Source: an uncultured Sutterella sp. (lineage in GTDB: Bacteria; Pseudomonadota; Gammaproteobacteria; Burkholderiales; Burkholderiaceae_F). Taken from it: a stretch of DNA of 16,777 nucleotides. Under the pieces are notes generated by a model. It did no database searches and was not told the origin of the DNA. It was given only the letters and a program-made list of their open reading frames with translations. Shown here in pieces: positions 1-6,610 of the stretch (position 1 is its first letter; every line of letters starts with the position of its first letter). The stretch is from NCBI GenBank assembly GCA_900764215.1, contig CAAFNI010000264.1, positions 1-16,777 of the forward strand. Direction: 5' to 3'. Both the position numbers and the translations under genes were made by a program.

Positions 1-620
1 AGGTAGGAGGGCGTGCAGACGTTGCCCGGGAGGTCCGCGAGCTCGCGGGAAATCGACATGGCTTCAGCCGTCACGGAACCTTCCTCAAGCCCCTGCGCAA
101 GCTTCTCGGTGACGAGGTCGTCGAGCCAGAAAATGCGCTCAGTTCGAATGCCGTCATCGTGATGGTTCTTGAGGGTTGCGCGGGGCGTGAGCGCATTGAG
201 AACGGCTGCGGAGAACAAACGCGCGGCGGACTTGCCGCTCGTCTTGGGCGGGAGCCATTCCTGTGCGGCGTAGGCCTGGGCCTGCGCCCAAGCGAACGTG
301 CGGGCCGCTTGGGCGGCGCATTGGACAAAGACGCGCCGGGTGAAGTCCTTTTCCTCGCCCAGGCCCAGCACGGCGAAGCCGTTCGGGTGGGCGTCGGTTT
401 TGCCGAGGTAGAGCGTGCTTCCCGCCTTGGCGTCGAAGGCGCCGCATTCGATCATGCGGGTGAGCGCGCCGCCTCGGGTTTCGTCGAATGCGGCGGCGGA
501 GGCCGTCAAGCGGGGTTTGCCGTCGTTCAGAAAAACGCCGGCGATGAAAAGAGCGCCCGAAGCTTCATCGGGCGAGGCTGCCGAGATGGCGGCAGAGAGA
601 AATCGAAGAGCGGGAGTCAT
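1..620 (-). CDS. pepA: Leucyl aminopeptidase (M17 family), N-terminal part, cut by left window edge
   Basis: The minus strand is open from an ATG at 620-618 to the window edge (206 complete codons), so only the N-terminal half is present. An AGGA-type ribosome site sits just upstream of this ATG. The first ~150 residues look like the poorly conserved macrodomain-like N domain of M17 aminopeptidases. At about residues 193-206 the sequence reads ELADLPGNVCTPSY, the family's conserved linker into the catalytic domain. The dinuclear metal ligands and active site would lie beyond position 1 and cannot be checked. The family cleaves N-terminal residues from peptides in the cytoplasm; some members (E. 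coli PepA) also bind DNA. The gene is divergent from the VOC gene at 756. The identification rests mainly on the linker motif and overall architecture. Confidence 0.85.
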   Translation of the reverse strand, partial: MTPALRFLSAAISAASPDEASGALFIAGVFLNDGKPRLTASAAAFDETRGGALTRMIECGAFDAKAGSTLYLGKTDAHPNGFAVLGLGEEKDFTRRVFVQCAAQAARTFAWAQAQAYAAQEWLPPKTSGKSAARLFSAAVLNALTPRATLKNHHDDGIRTERIFWLDDLVTEKLAQGLEEGSVTAEAMSISRELADLPGNVCTPSY

Positions 621-674
621 GCGTAGTTCCTGAAGACTGCTGGGCGGCGCAATGGCAATGGCCGACAATGTTCC

Positions 675-703
675 ATTCTAACTATCCCTAAGGTGAATGG
701 CAT
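675..703 (-). promoter_or_regulatory. Candidate sigma70 promoter for pepA
   Basis: On the minus strand the hexamer ATGCCA (4/6 to TTGACA) at 703-698 is separated by exactly 17 bases from TAGAAT (5/6 to TATAAT) at 680-675. The start would fall near 668, giving a leader of about 50 bases before the pepA ATG at 620. Spacing and position are good; no experimental support. Confidence 0.45.
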
Positions 704-720
704 TTGGGTGAGCCCTGTCC

Positions 721-726
721 GATAAT
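721..726 (+). promoter_or_regulatory. Candidate -10 element for the VOC gene
   Basis: GATAAT matches the -10 consensus at 5/6 and lies 30 bases before the VOC start codon, leaving room for a short leader that includes the AGGAG ribosome site at 744-748. The -35 at the correct distance (698-703, TGGCAT) is poor (2/6), so this is a weak call; it would share that hexamer with the divergent pepA promoter. Confidence 0.28.
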
Positions 727-755
727 GAAGAGGTTCAGCTTTTAGGAGTCTACTC

Positions 756-1154
756 ATGGATGCACAGCCGAAACTCAGACTTTCCCGTCCGACCAATCAT
801 CTTGAGGCCGTACTGTCGTTCTACGTCGACGGACTCGGCTTTGAAGTTCTTGACCGCTTTGACAATCAGCAGGGATGGGACGGCGTGATTCTCGGTCACC
901 GCGATTGGCCCTATCAGTTCGAATTCACGTCGCTCCGCGACGAAAGCGTGGTGCCGCCCGCTCCGACGCCTGAGCATTTTCTGGTGTTTTGCATTCCGGA
1001 GGGCGAATACTGGCAAAAGCGCCTCAAGGCGCTTTTTGAGGCGGGCTATCAGCAGGTGACCCCGCCCCAGCTTTATGCCGATGAGGGAACGGCCACCTAC
1101 GAAGATCCGGACGGCTATCGAGTGGTGCTTCGCTGCGGTCGTTGGAAAAAGTAG
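756..1154 (+). CDS. VOC-superfamily (glyoxalase/bleomycin-resistance fold) protein, YycE-like
   Basis: This 132-residue protein opens with a strong AGGAG ribosome site at 744-748. It shows two beta-alpha-beta-beta-beta modules typical of the VOC fold: a first half with SRPTNHLEAVLSFYVDGLGFEVL (residues 9-31) and a second half ending in YEDPDGYRVVL (about 115-125). The pattern resembles the small Bacillus YycE-type VOC proteins as I remember them. The usual first metal ligand (a His at the end of the first strand) is not obvious, so metal-dependent catalysis is uncertain. Family members include lyases, dioxygenases and drug-binding resistance proteins, and the substrate here cannot be read from sequence. 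No terminator is visible before the downstream tRNA gene, so read-through into it is possible. Confidence 0.8.
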   Translation: MDAQPKLRLSRPTNHLEAVLSFYVDGLGFEVLDRFDNQQGWDGVILGHRDWPYQFEFTSLRDESVVPPAPTPEHFLVFCIPEGEYWQKRLKALFEAGYQQVTPPQLYADEGTATYEDPDGYRVVLRCGRWKK

Positions 1155-1172
1155 GATACCGCATTTATGGTA

Positions 1173-1201
1173 TGTTCAACCGGACGGAAACGGTGCATAA
1201 T
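1173..1201 (+). promoter_or_regulatory. Candidate promoter for tRNA-Ala
   Basis: CATAAT (5/6 to the -10 consensus) at 1196-1201 lies 17 bases after TGTTCA (3/6 to the -35 consensus) at 1173-1178. Transcription would begin near 1208, about 45 bases before the mature tRNA 5' end and at the left arm of the inverted repeat at 1207-1234. The -35 is weak. Confidence 0.35.
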
Positions 1202-1206
1202 CTGAC

Positions 1207-1234
1207 ACCTGCACTTCAGCAATGATGTGCAGGT
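1207..1234. repeat. Perfect 8-bp inverted repeat in the tRNA-Ala leader
   Basis: ACCTGCAC (1207-1214) and GTGCAGGT (1227-1234) are exact reverse complements separated by 12 bases. No T tract follows on either strand, so this is not a normal terminator. It could be a 5' leader hairpin in the precursor tRNA or an operator overlapping the transcription start. Confidence 0.6.
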
Positions 1235-1251
1235 AGCCAAAAAGGTTCCAG

Positions 1252-1327
1252 GGGGGGGTAGCTCAGCTGGGAGAGCGCTGCGTTCGCAATGCAGAGGTCG
1301 GGAGTTCGATCCTCCTCCTCTCCACCA
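1252..1327 (+). tRNA. tRNA-Ala (anticodon CGC)
   Basis: A complete 76-base cloverleaf can be folded by eye: a 7-bp acceptor stem of seven G's (1252-1258) with 1317-1323, a GCTC/GAGC D stem, a 5-bp anticodon stem (1278-1282 with 1290-1294) closing the loop TTCGCAA, and a T stem GGGAG/CTCCT around TTCGATC. The anticodon CGC at 1285-1287 reads the alanine codon GCG. The G3:U70 pair (1254 with 1321), the main identity element for alanyl-tRNA synthetase, is present, which confirms the amino acid independently of the anticodon. The discriminator is A (1324) and CCA (1325-1327) is encoded. A CGC isoacceptor fits a GC-rich genome with many GCG codons. Confidence 0.97.
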
Positions 1328-1343
1328 AAGACCTTTTAAGAAG

Positions 1344-1377
1344 TCCCGTGCGGTTTTGCCGTAGCGGGATTTTTTTT
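1344..1377 (+). terminator. Intrinsic terminator after tRNA-Ala
   Basis: TCCCG (1344-1348) pairs with CGGGA (1365-1369), and an inner CGG/CCG segment pairs around a TTTT loop. Eight T's follow directly at 1370-1377. This is a textbook rho-independent terminator 16 bases after the tRNA CCA end and 38 bases before greB. Confidence 0.9.
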
Positions 1378-1415
1378 CGCGCGTGGATGGCGCGCCGATT
1401 TTTCGGAGAGATGAG

Positions 1416-1973
1416 ATGGCCGACGAAAACGATGACGACGAGGTCAGGCTTCCTGGCTTGCCGCCCAATACGAAGAACTACATGACGCCCGCCTGCTACA
1501 GGCGGCTTCTCGACGAGCGCGAGCATTTGGTCAACGTCGAGCGTCCGGAGGTCGTCAATGTCGTAGCCTGGGCGGCGAGCAACGGCGACCGGAGCGAAAA
1601 CGGCGACTATCAGTACGGCAAGCGCCGTCTGCGCGAAATTGACCGGCGCATCCGATTTCTCAACAAGCGCATCGAGTCTGCGGAGGTGGTGGATCCGGAC
1701 TCGCGTCCGCCGACGGATCAGATCTTTTTTGGGGCGACGGTGCTCTATTGCGACCAGAAGGGAGAGGAGCACAAGATCCGCATCGTGGGGATCGATGAGG
1801 CGGACGCCAATCACGGCGACGTGAGCTGGATCAGTCCCATCGCCCGCGTCTTTCTGAAGGCGAGGGAGGGCGATGAAGTGAAGCTTCCGACGCCAGCGAC
1901 CGTGACGCATCCTGCGGGCGTCGAGACGCTCGAAATTCTTGAAGTCACGTATACGAGCAAGCAGCCCCGCTGA
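1416..1973 (+). CDS. greB: Transcription elongation factor GreB
   Basis: GreB enters the RNA polymerase secondary channel and stimulates cleavage of backtracked RNA 3' ends. The 185-residue protein has an N-terminal coiled coil (about residues 20-95) whose tip carries GDRSENGDYQYGK (57-69). Asp58 and Glu61 correspond to the acidic pair that holds the catalytic Mg2+. The compact C-terminal domain (about 100-175) contains the ISPIARVFLKAREGDEV region typical of the family. The basic run KRRLREIDRRIRFLNKR after the tip favours GreB over GreA. An in-frame ATG at 1383 exists, but it abuts the tRNA terminator and has no ribosome site. The ATG at 1416 follows CGGAGAG and is preferred. The gene converges on spoT. 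Confidence 0.95.
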   Translation: MADENDDDEVRLPGLPPNTKNYMTPACYRRLLDEREHLVNVERPEVVNVVAWAASNGDRSENGDYQYGKRRLREIDRRIRFLNKRIESAEVVDPDSRPPTDQIFFGATVLYCDQKGEEHKIRIVGIDEADANHGDVSWISPIARVFLKAREGDEVKLPTPATVTHPAGVETLEILEVTYTSKQPR

Positions 1974-1990
1974 AAGCCTGAGGATAAAGG

Positions 1991-2022
1991 AGGAGGCCTG
2001 AACGTAACCGTTCCGGCCTCCT
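1991..2022. terminator. Bidirectional hairpin between convergent greB and spoT
   Basis: AGGAGGCC (1991-1998) pairs perfectly with GGCCTCCT (2015-2022). After a single T/C mismatch, GAACG (2000-2004) pairs with CGTTC (2009-2013) around a TAAC loop. It lies 17 bases after the greB stop and 20 bases after the spoT stop as read on the minus strand. There is no clean T run on the plus side and only a short pyrimidine tract on the minus side, so it may act as a weak terminator for both genes or as a 3'-end protecting hairpin. Confidence 0.7.
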
Positions 2023-2042
2023 GTGCCTTGGGATCGGGAAGG

Positions 2043-4403
2043 TCAGCGTCGTGCCTGACGGCGTCGGTCGGAGGGCATTCCGGCCTCGAAGACGCGCTTG
2101 ACCTGTTCGATGTTGGCGTTTTGGCGGATCGTGCGCATGACGTGCATCAGATGTCCGCGGTCGCGAACTTGAATGGTGATGCGGATGAACTTCTGGATGT
2201 CCTCGTCATCGATCATCATGCCGACGATGCTTGAGTTAGCCTCGGCGACGCTTGTGGCGACCTGGGCGATCGAGGCGTGGGGATCCTGGACGCGGATTTC
2301 GAGCGGCACGGCAAAATTGGCGTTGCGCTGATCGGGTGCCCACTGGACGTCCACCCAACGGGAAGGATCGGCCTTGCGGCCCCGCTCGACGTGCGGGCAG
2401 TCCGCACGGTGAATGACGAGGCCGTGCCCGGCGCGGCTGAAGCCCACGATCTTGTCGCCCGGAATCGGGTGGCAGCACTTGGAGAGTTCGACGGCAACGC
2501 CTTCGTTGCCGCGAATGACGATTTCAGGGAGAGCCGTGGCGGCGAAGGCCGCCTTTTCCGTGTCCTGCATCAGGCGGACGAGCCGGTGAATGACGGTGGC
2601 GGGCAGGTCCTTGCCCAGCCCGATGGATGCGTAGAGGGCTTCGCGGTTTTCGACGCTCAGCTCGTTTTGCACCTTTTGCCAGACGGTGTCGGGAACGGCG
2701 TCGAGAGACAGATGGTTTTCCTGTGCAAGGCGCTCTAGCACGTGGCGGCCAAGACGGGCTGCTTCGTCGAAGCGGCAGTTGCGCAGGAACTGGCGGATCT
2801 CGGCGCGCGCTCGGCCCGAATGGATGAAGTCGAGCCATTCGGGACTCGGGCTTGAGGCGGGCGAGGTGATGATCTCCACCATGTCGCCGTTGTGCAGCTG
2901 AGTGGAAAGCGGACGTTCCTCACCGTTGATGCGGCAGCCCTTCGTATGGTTGCCCACGTCCGTGTGGATCTGGTACGCGAAGTCGACCGGGGTGCTGCCT
3001 TTGGGCAGCGAGATGATCTTGCCTTTGGGCGTAAAGGCGTAGAGACGGTTCGGGAAGAGGTCGACCTTGATGTTTTCAATGAATTCGCTGCTGTCCTGGC
3101 TCGTGCGCTGAATTTCCATCAGGCTCTGGAGCCAGGCGGCGGTACGCGACTGGATGTCGCTCGAATCGAAGTCGTTCTTGAACATCCACTGCGTGAGAAT
3201 GCCGTTTTCGGCCACCTGGTGCATCTGTTCTGTACGGATCTGGAATTCGACCGGAGTGCCGTAGGGGCCGATCACGGTGGTGTGCAGGCTCTGGTAGCCG
3301 TTGAGCTTGGGGATGGCGATGAAGTCCTTGAAGCGGCGATGGATGGGCTTGTAGAGGCGATGCAGAGCGCCGAGCGCAAGGTAGCAGTCGTCCACCGAGC
3401 GCACGATGACGCGAAAGCCGTAGATGTCGAGCGCGTCAGAGAAGGACTGGTGATTCTCGCGCATCTTGTTGTAGATGCCGTAGATCGTCTTGTCGCGCCC
3501 GATGATGCGTGCGCGGATGCCCTGCTTGGGCAGAAAGGTCTTCGTTTCGTTGAGAATGCGTTCGAGAACGGCGCGGCGGTTGTTGCGCATCAGAAGCACG
3601 TTCTCGTAGAGCACCTTGTAGCGGAGCGGATAGCGGTTGGCGAAGCTCAACTCCTGCAGTTCGCGAAAGACGTTGTTCATGCCGAGCTGATGGGCGATCG
3701 GCACGTAGATGTCGAGCGTTTCCTTGGCGATGCGCGCGCATTTTTCCGGACGCATGACGCCGAGCGTGCGCATGTTGTGCACGCGGTCGGCAAGCTTCAC
3801 GATGACGACGCGCAGATCGCGGGACATGGCGAGAAGCATCTTGCGGAAGCTTTCGGCCTGTGCGGCTGCGGCGGACGAGAAGCGGAGCTTGTCGAGCTTG
3901 CTCACGCCGTCGACGAGTTCGGCAACCTCAATGCCGAATTTTTCAGCCATCTCCTGCTTGCTCGTGCCCGTATCTTCAAGAACGTCGTGCATCAGCCCCG
4001 CCTGAATGGTCGGAGCGTCCATGCGCCAGGAGGCGAGAATGGAGGCGACGGCGATCGGATGGGTGATGTAGGGTTCGCCCGACTTTCGAAACTGGCCGAG
4101 ATGGGCGGCGTCGGCGTAGCGGTAGGCCTCGCGGATCTTTTCAACGTCCGGCGTGGAGAGATACTGGCGGCAGAGTTCGACGAGCGCGGAGGCGGTGGCG
4201 GTGGCCGCGGGCGCCTTCGGCGTGAAGAGCGGAAGGTCGGCCTCGGGCATGGCCGCGGGGGCTACGGCGGTCACGGGCGCCTTGACGGTCTGTTTGACGG
4301 AAGCAGGCTTGCGCGTTGAGGGCATGGGCTGAGGGGCCTGCGTTTTGCCGTCCTCGCTCGTCGCGTAGAGGTCGTCAGGATATTGAATTTGCTCGGCTGT
4401 CAT
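2043..4403 (-). CDS. spoT: Bifunctional (p)ppGpp synthetase/hydrolase (RelA/SpoT family)
   Basis: This 786-residue cytoplasmic long RSH protein makes and degrades the alarmone (p)ppGpp. The HD hydrolase domain is intact: THP with His115, MHDVLEDT with His139/Asp140 and Glu143/Asp144, and Asn210 in DRVHNMRTL. The synthetase domain is also intact, with Asp326 in LDIYGFR and Glu386 in VEFQIRT. The RFKD motif (357-360) is the R-x-K-D form seen in bifunctional enzymes rather than the E-x-D-D form of monofunctional RelA. A TGS domain (about 449-511), a CCHPIPGD motif (643-650) and a C-terminal ACT domain (about 698-772) follow. Oddities are a low-complexity Ala/Pro-rich N-terminal extension of about 70 residues and ILTQWMFK where the family usually has VAAHWxYK. 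The start ATG at 4403 lacks a clear ribosome site and overlaps the stop of a 14-codon leader ORF. Confidence 0.96.
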   Translation of the reverse strand: MTAEQIQYPDDLYATSEDGKTQAPQPMPSTRKPASVKQTVKAPVTAVAPAAMPEADLPLFTPKAPAATATASALVELCRQYLSTPDVEKIREAYRYADAAHLGQFRKSGEPYITHPIAVASILASWRMDAPTIQAGLMHDVLEDTGTSKQEMAEKFGIEVAELVDGVSKLDKLRFSSAAAAQAESFRKMLLAMSRDLRVVIVKLADRVHNMRTLGVMRPEKCARIAKETLDIYVPIAHQLGMNNVFRELQELSFANRYPLRYKVLYENVLLMRNNRRAVLERILNETKTFLPKQGIRARIIGRDKTIYGIYNKMRENHQSFSDALDIYGFRVIVRSVDDCYLALGALHRLYKPIHRRFKDFIAIPKLNGYQSLHTTVIGPYGTPVEFQIRTEQMHQVAENGILTQWMFKNDFDSSDIQSRTAAWLQSLMEIQRTSQDSSEFIENIKVDLFPNRLYAFTPKGKIISLPKGSTPVDFAYQIHTDVGNHTKGCRINGEERPLSTQLHNGDMVEIITSPASSPSPEWLDFIHSGRARAEIRQFLRNCRFDEAARLGRHVLERLAQENHLSLDAVPDTVWQKVQNELSVENREALYASIGLGKDLPATVIHRLVRLMQDTEKAAFAATALPEIVIRGNEGVAVELSKCCHPIPGDKIVGFSRAGHGLVIHRADCPHVERGRKADPSRWVDVQWAPDQRNANFAVPLEIRVQDPHASIAQVATSVAEANSSIVGMMIDDEDIQKFIRITIQVRDRGHLMHVMRTIRQNANIEQVKRVFEAGMPSDRRRQARR

Positions 4404-4444
4404 AACGGCAGGGATTCCGTATTGATGAGGAGGGCTTCGGTCAT
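4400..4444 (-). other. Possible 14-codon leader ORF overlapping the spoT start
   Basis: An ATG at 4444-4442 opens a frame encoding MTEALLINTESLPL that ends in TGA at 4402-4400. This stop overlaps the spoT ATG (4403-4401) in an ATGA arrangement, the classical geometry for translational coupling. spoT itself has no convincing Shine-Dalgarno sequence, which makes coupling attractive. The leader ORF's own ribosome site is also weak (an AAGAAA-type tract and a more distant GGGAG), so it could be a chance frame. Confidence 0.3.
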
Positions 4445-4498
4445 TGCGGGAATTTCTTGCGACTCCCGTCGATTCGCACGCTCGAGCGCCCTGAATGC

Positions 4499-4547
4499 AA
4501 AAAAGGCCAGGCGTTTCGCCCGCTTTCGCGGCAAAACGTGCCTGACC
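4499..4547 (-). terminator. Strong intrinsic terminator between rpoZ and spoT
   Basis: Read on the minus strand, GGTCAGGC (4547-4540) pairs with GCCTGGCC (4512-4505). Inside it a second stem of about ten pairs (GTTTTGCC/GGGCGAAAC region with one bulge) closes on a GAAA tetraloop. Six T's follow on the minus strand (4504-4499). The hairpin begins 29 bases after the rpoZ stop. It should stop much of the gmk-rpoZ transcript, implying a separate promoter or regulated read-through for spoT. Confidence 0.88.
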
Positions 4548-4576
4548 TGATGAAAGCTTGGTGCGTAACCGACAGT

Positions 4577-4777
4577 TTACGGCACGCGCTTCAACATTTC
4601 GAGTCCGACTTCTCCCTTGGCGATCTCGCGCAGGGCGACGACGGCGGGCTTGTCCTTGGCTTCAACCTTCGGGGCGTAGCCCTGCGTCAGGTGACGGGCG
4701 CGATAGGCGGCCACGAGAACCATCTGGAAGCGGTTCGGGATCTTCTTCAGGCAGTCTTCAACAGTAATACGAGCCAT
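4577..4777 (-). CDS. rpoZ: DNA-directed RNA polymerase subunit omega
   Basis: Omega helps assemble RNA polymerase by clamping the beta-prime subunit and, in E. coli, forms part of the ppGpp site 1. The 66-residue protein starts MARITVEDCLKKIPNRFQMVL and continues VAAYRARHLTQG. These are the family's conserved N-terminal helices, followed by KDKPAVVALREIAKGEVG. It is at the short end of the family (E. coli omega is 91 residues), which is usual for betaproteobacteria as I recall. The ribosome site is weak. It lies 53 bases after gmk on the same strand and is probably co-transcribed with it; a strong terminator follows before spoT. The link to ppGpp sensing fits its place between GMP kinase and the ppGpp synthetase. 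Confidence 0.95.
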   Translation of the reverse strand: MARITVEDCLKKIPNRFQMVLVAAYRARHLTQGYAPKVEAKDKPAVVALREIAKGEVGLEMLKRVP

Positions 4778-4830
4778 TTTGTATGCTGGATAAGAGGAAA
4801 AACGAAAAATCGGCGGGTTGACGCGAGGGG

Positions 4831-5478
4831 TCAGAGCGGAATGCCGAGCGAGGCGAACTGATCGCGGTGGCGGACGGCCTGCTGACCGAAGGCGAGGCGG
4901 CTTGCTACAACCACGGCCTGCATCTGGGAAAGCGCCGTTTCAAAGTCTTCGTTGATTATAACGTACTCGAATTCGGGCGCATGCGACATTTCGGCGCCCG
5001 CGCCGAGGAGTCGCCGCGTGATCGTCTGCTCGGAATCCGTGCCGCGGTGGTGAAGACGCCATTCGAGCGCCTCAATGGAGGGCGGAAGAATGAAGATGCC
5101 GACCGTGCCGCCGAAGCGCTCGCGAACCTGGCGTGCGCCCTGCCAGTCGATCTCAAGGAGAACGTCGTTGCCCTGAGCCATCTGGCCTTCAATCCAGATG
5201 CGGCTCGTGCCGTAGTAGTTGCCGTGCACGAGGGCGGATTCGAGAAATTCGCCACGCTCGCGCATGGCGAGGAATTCGTGCTCGCTCACGAAATGGTATT
5301 CGCGGCCGTTGACTTCGCCGGGACGCGGCTGGCGGGTCGTGTGCGAGATGGAGAGCTTGAGCGCGGGCTCGAGCTTGAGAAGCGCATTGACGAGCGACGA
5401 CTTGCCGGCGCCGGACGGCGCCGTCACGAGAAACAGCCTGCCTGCGTGCAGCGGACGGGCAGCGGATTCACTGGACAT
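4831..5478 (-). CDS. gmk: Guanylate kinase
   Basis: Guanylate kinase phosphorylates GMP to GDP with ATP, feeding GTP and ppGpp synthesis. The 215-residue protein (E. coli 207) has the P-loop APSGAGKSS at residues 20-28. The GMP-binding segment SISHTTRQPRPGEVNGREYHFV follows (about 43-64), then DVLLEIDWQGARQVRERF (about 105-122) and the lid region with RRGTDSEQTITRRL-like residues. The ATG at 5478 follows GGAG at a proper distance (TGGAGAACACGA), and the extra N-terminal residues before the P-loop are few. It lies between yicC and rpoZ on the minus strand, the common proteobacterial order gmk-rpoZ-spoT. A long perfect inverted repeat lies between yicC and this gene. Confidence 0.97.
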   Translation of the reverse strand: MSSESAARPLHAGRLFLVTAPSGAGKSSLVNALLKLEPALKLSISHTTRQPRPGEVNGREYHFVSEHEFLAMRERGEFLESALVHGNYYGTSRIWIEGQMAQGNDVLLEIDWQGARQVRERFGGTVGIFILPPSIEALEWRLHHRGTDSEQTITRRLLGAGAEMSHAPEFEYVIINEDFETALSQMQAVVVASRLAFGQQAVRHRDQFASLGIPL

Positions 5479-5579
5479 TCGTGTTCTCCATCAGGGGCGA
5501 CGGTGCGGGCATCAGGCGGGACGCCGTCGCGAATTGGCGGTCAAGGGCCGGCCGAAAAAATGAAAGGACAATATTCTAA

Positions 5580-5611
5580 GGGAGACGGCGCCGTCCGTGG
5601 CGCCGTCTCCC
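5580..5611. terminator. Perfect 13-bp inverted repeat between yicC and gmk
   Basis: GGGAGACGGCGCC (5580-5592) and GGCGCCGTCTCCC (5599-5611) are exact reverse complements around a 6-base loop. yicC ends at 5642 and gmk starts at 5478, both on the minus strand, so the hairpin would form in the yicC 3' region. The minus-strand sequence after it (TTAGAATATT) is a poor T tract. The six T's present lie on the plus strand at 5617-5622, the wrong side for yicC. It may be a weak terminator or an mRNA-processing or stability hairpin within the operon. Confidence 0.6.
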
Positions 5612-5641
5612 CATCATTTTTTCGTCGGCCTCGAATATGGC

Positions 5642-6541
5642 TTATTCGAGGTTCTGGATCTGCTCGCGCATTTGTTCGATGACGACCTTGAGCGCCAGGG
5701 AGGCATTGGTCATTTCGATGGCGGCGGCCTTGGAGCCGAGCGTATTGGCTTCTCGGTTCATTTCCTGCACGACGAAATCGAGACGGCGGCCGACGGCGCC
5801 GCCCTTGTCAAGAATGCGGCGGACTTCGGCCACGTGCGTGTAGAGGCGGTTGATTTCCTCCTCAACGTCCATGCGCATGGCGTAGAGCGTCACTTCCTGG
5901 CGAATGCGGTCGCTCACTTCCTCGCGCGTGAGCGTGCTCGTTTCGGTGAGCGCCTTGCTGAGCGCATCTTCGAGCCGATCCTTGAGCTTGCCTTCAATGT
6001 GGGCGAGGATTTCGGGCATGCGGCCCTTGACTTCGGTGACGACGTCCTCGATCTGCCGGCAGTTGTTGAGAAGGACGCCCGCGAGCGCTTCGCCTTCGCG
6101 TGCGCGTGAGGCGGTGAAGGCGTCGAGCATGTTGCGGATGATGGCGGCGATGGCGTTGCTGACGGCGTCCTGATCGAGCTGTTCGTTCACCATGACGCCG
6201 GGCATCTCAAGCAGGTCCGACACGGAGAGTTCGCGTGCATCGGGCAGGGCGGCGCGGATGGTGCGCTGCAGTTCGATGATGCGGTTCAGAATGGCGGCAT
6301 TGACGCGGGCGGGGACGGCGTTTTCGTCAGGCGTTACGAAGCCGCGGATTTCCACCTTGCCTCGGGAGAGGCGCTTTTGGAGAGCTTCGCGGATCAGGGG
6401 TTCGGCAAAGCGCAGGTCTTCGCTCAGCCGCAGCGTCAGATCCAGAAAGCGGGAGTTGACGGAACGGCATTCAAGCGTCACGGTTCCGAGCGGCGTGGGG
6501 CCCGAGGCGACGGCATAGCCGGTCATGCTGGCAACGGTCAT
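5642..6541 (-). CDS. yicC: YicC/YloC family endoribonuclease
   Basis: The 299-residue protein starts MTVASMTGYAVASG, matching the conserved SMTGYA N-terminus of YicC. It ends with the hallmark DUF1732 segment RRLDFVVQEMNREANTLGSKAAA followed by LKVVIEQMREQIQNLE. The middle contains the family's VRSVNSRFLD-like stretch (CRSVNSRFLDLTLRL, about 26-40). Work on E. coli YicC and B. subtilis YloC supports endoribonuclease activity, with a role in small-RNA turnover. The frame stays open upstream to 6730, but that extension lacks family similarity and would run through the promoter region. ATG 6541 with GGAG about 10 bases upstream fits the family start. It is divergent from rph, another RNase gene, and heads the yicC-gmk-rpoZ block. 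Confidence 0.95.
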   Translation of the reverse strand: MTVASMTGYAVASGPTPLGTVTLECRSVNSRFLDLTLRLSEDLRFAEPLIREALQKRLSRGKVEIRGFVTPDENAVPARVNAAILNRIIELQRTIRAALPDARELSVSDLLEMPGVMVNEQLDQDAVSNAIAAIIRNMLDAFTASRAREGEALAGVLLNNCRQIEDVVTEVKGRMPEILAHIEGKLKDRLEDALSKALTETSTLTREEVSDRIRQEVTLYAMRMDVEEEINRLYTHVAEVRRILDKGGAVGRRLDFVVQEMNREANTLGSKAAAIEMTNASLALKVVIEQMREQIQNLE

Positions 6542-6610
6542 GGGGATGAAACTCCGGATAAAAAACTGAATGCGCCGCAGGTGATGAGTCGGGCTGCGGC
6601 AGGCGCCGCC

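Noticed and set aside
159..626. 155-codon open frame on the plus strand at the left end
   Set aside because: The minus strand is open through the whole region and ends in the PepA linker motif, so the plus frame is a shadow.
1263..1910. 215-codon minus-strand frame running through the tRNA and greB
   Set aside because: It overlaps a complete tRNA and its terminator and is antisense to greB; no independent support.
2892..4319. 475-codon open frame on the plus strand opposite spoT
   Set aside because: It is antisense to a clearly conserved RSH gene. The GC-rich codon pattern keeps the opposite frame open, and the translation has no recognisable domain.
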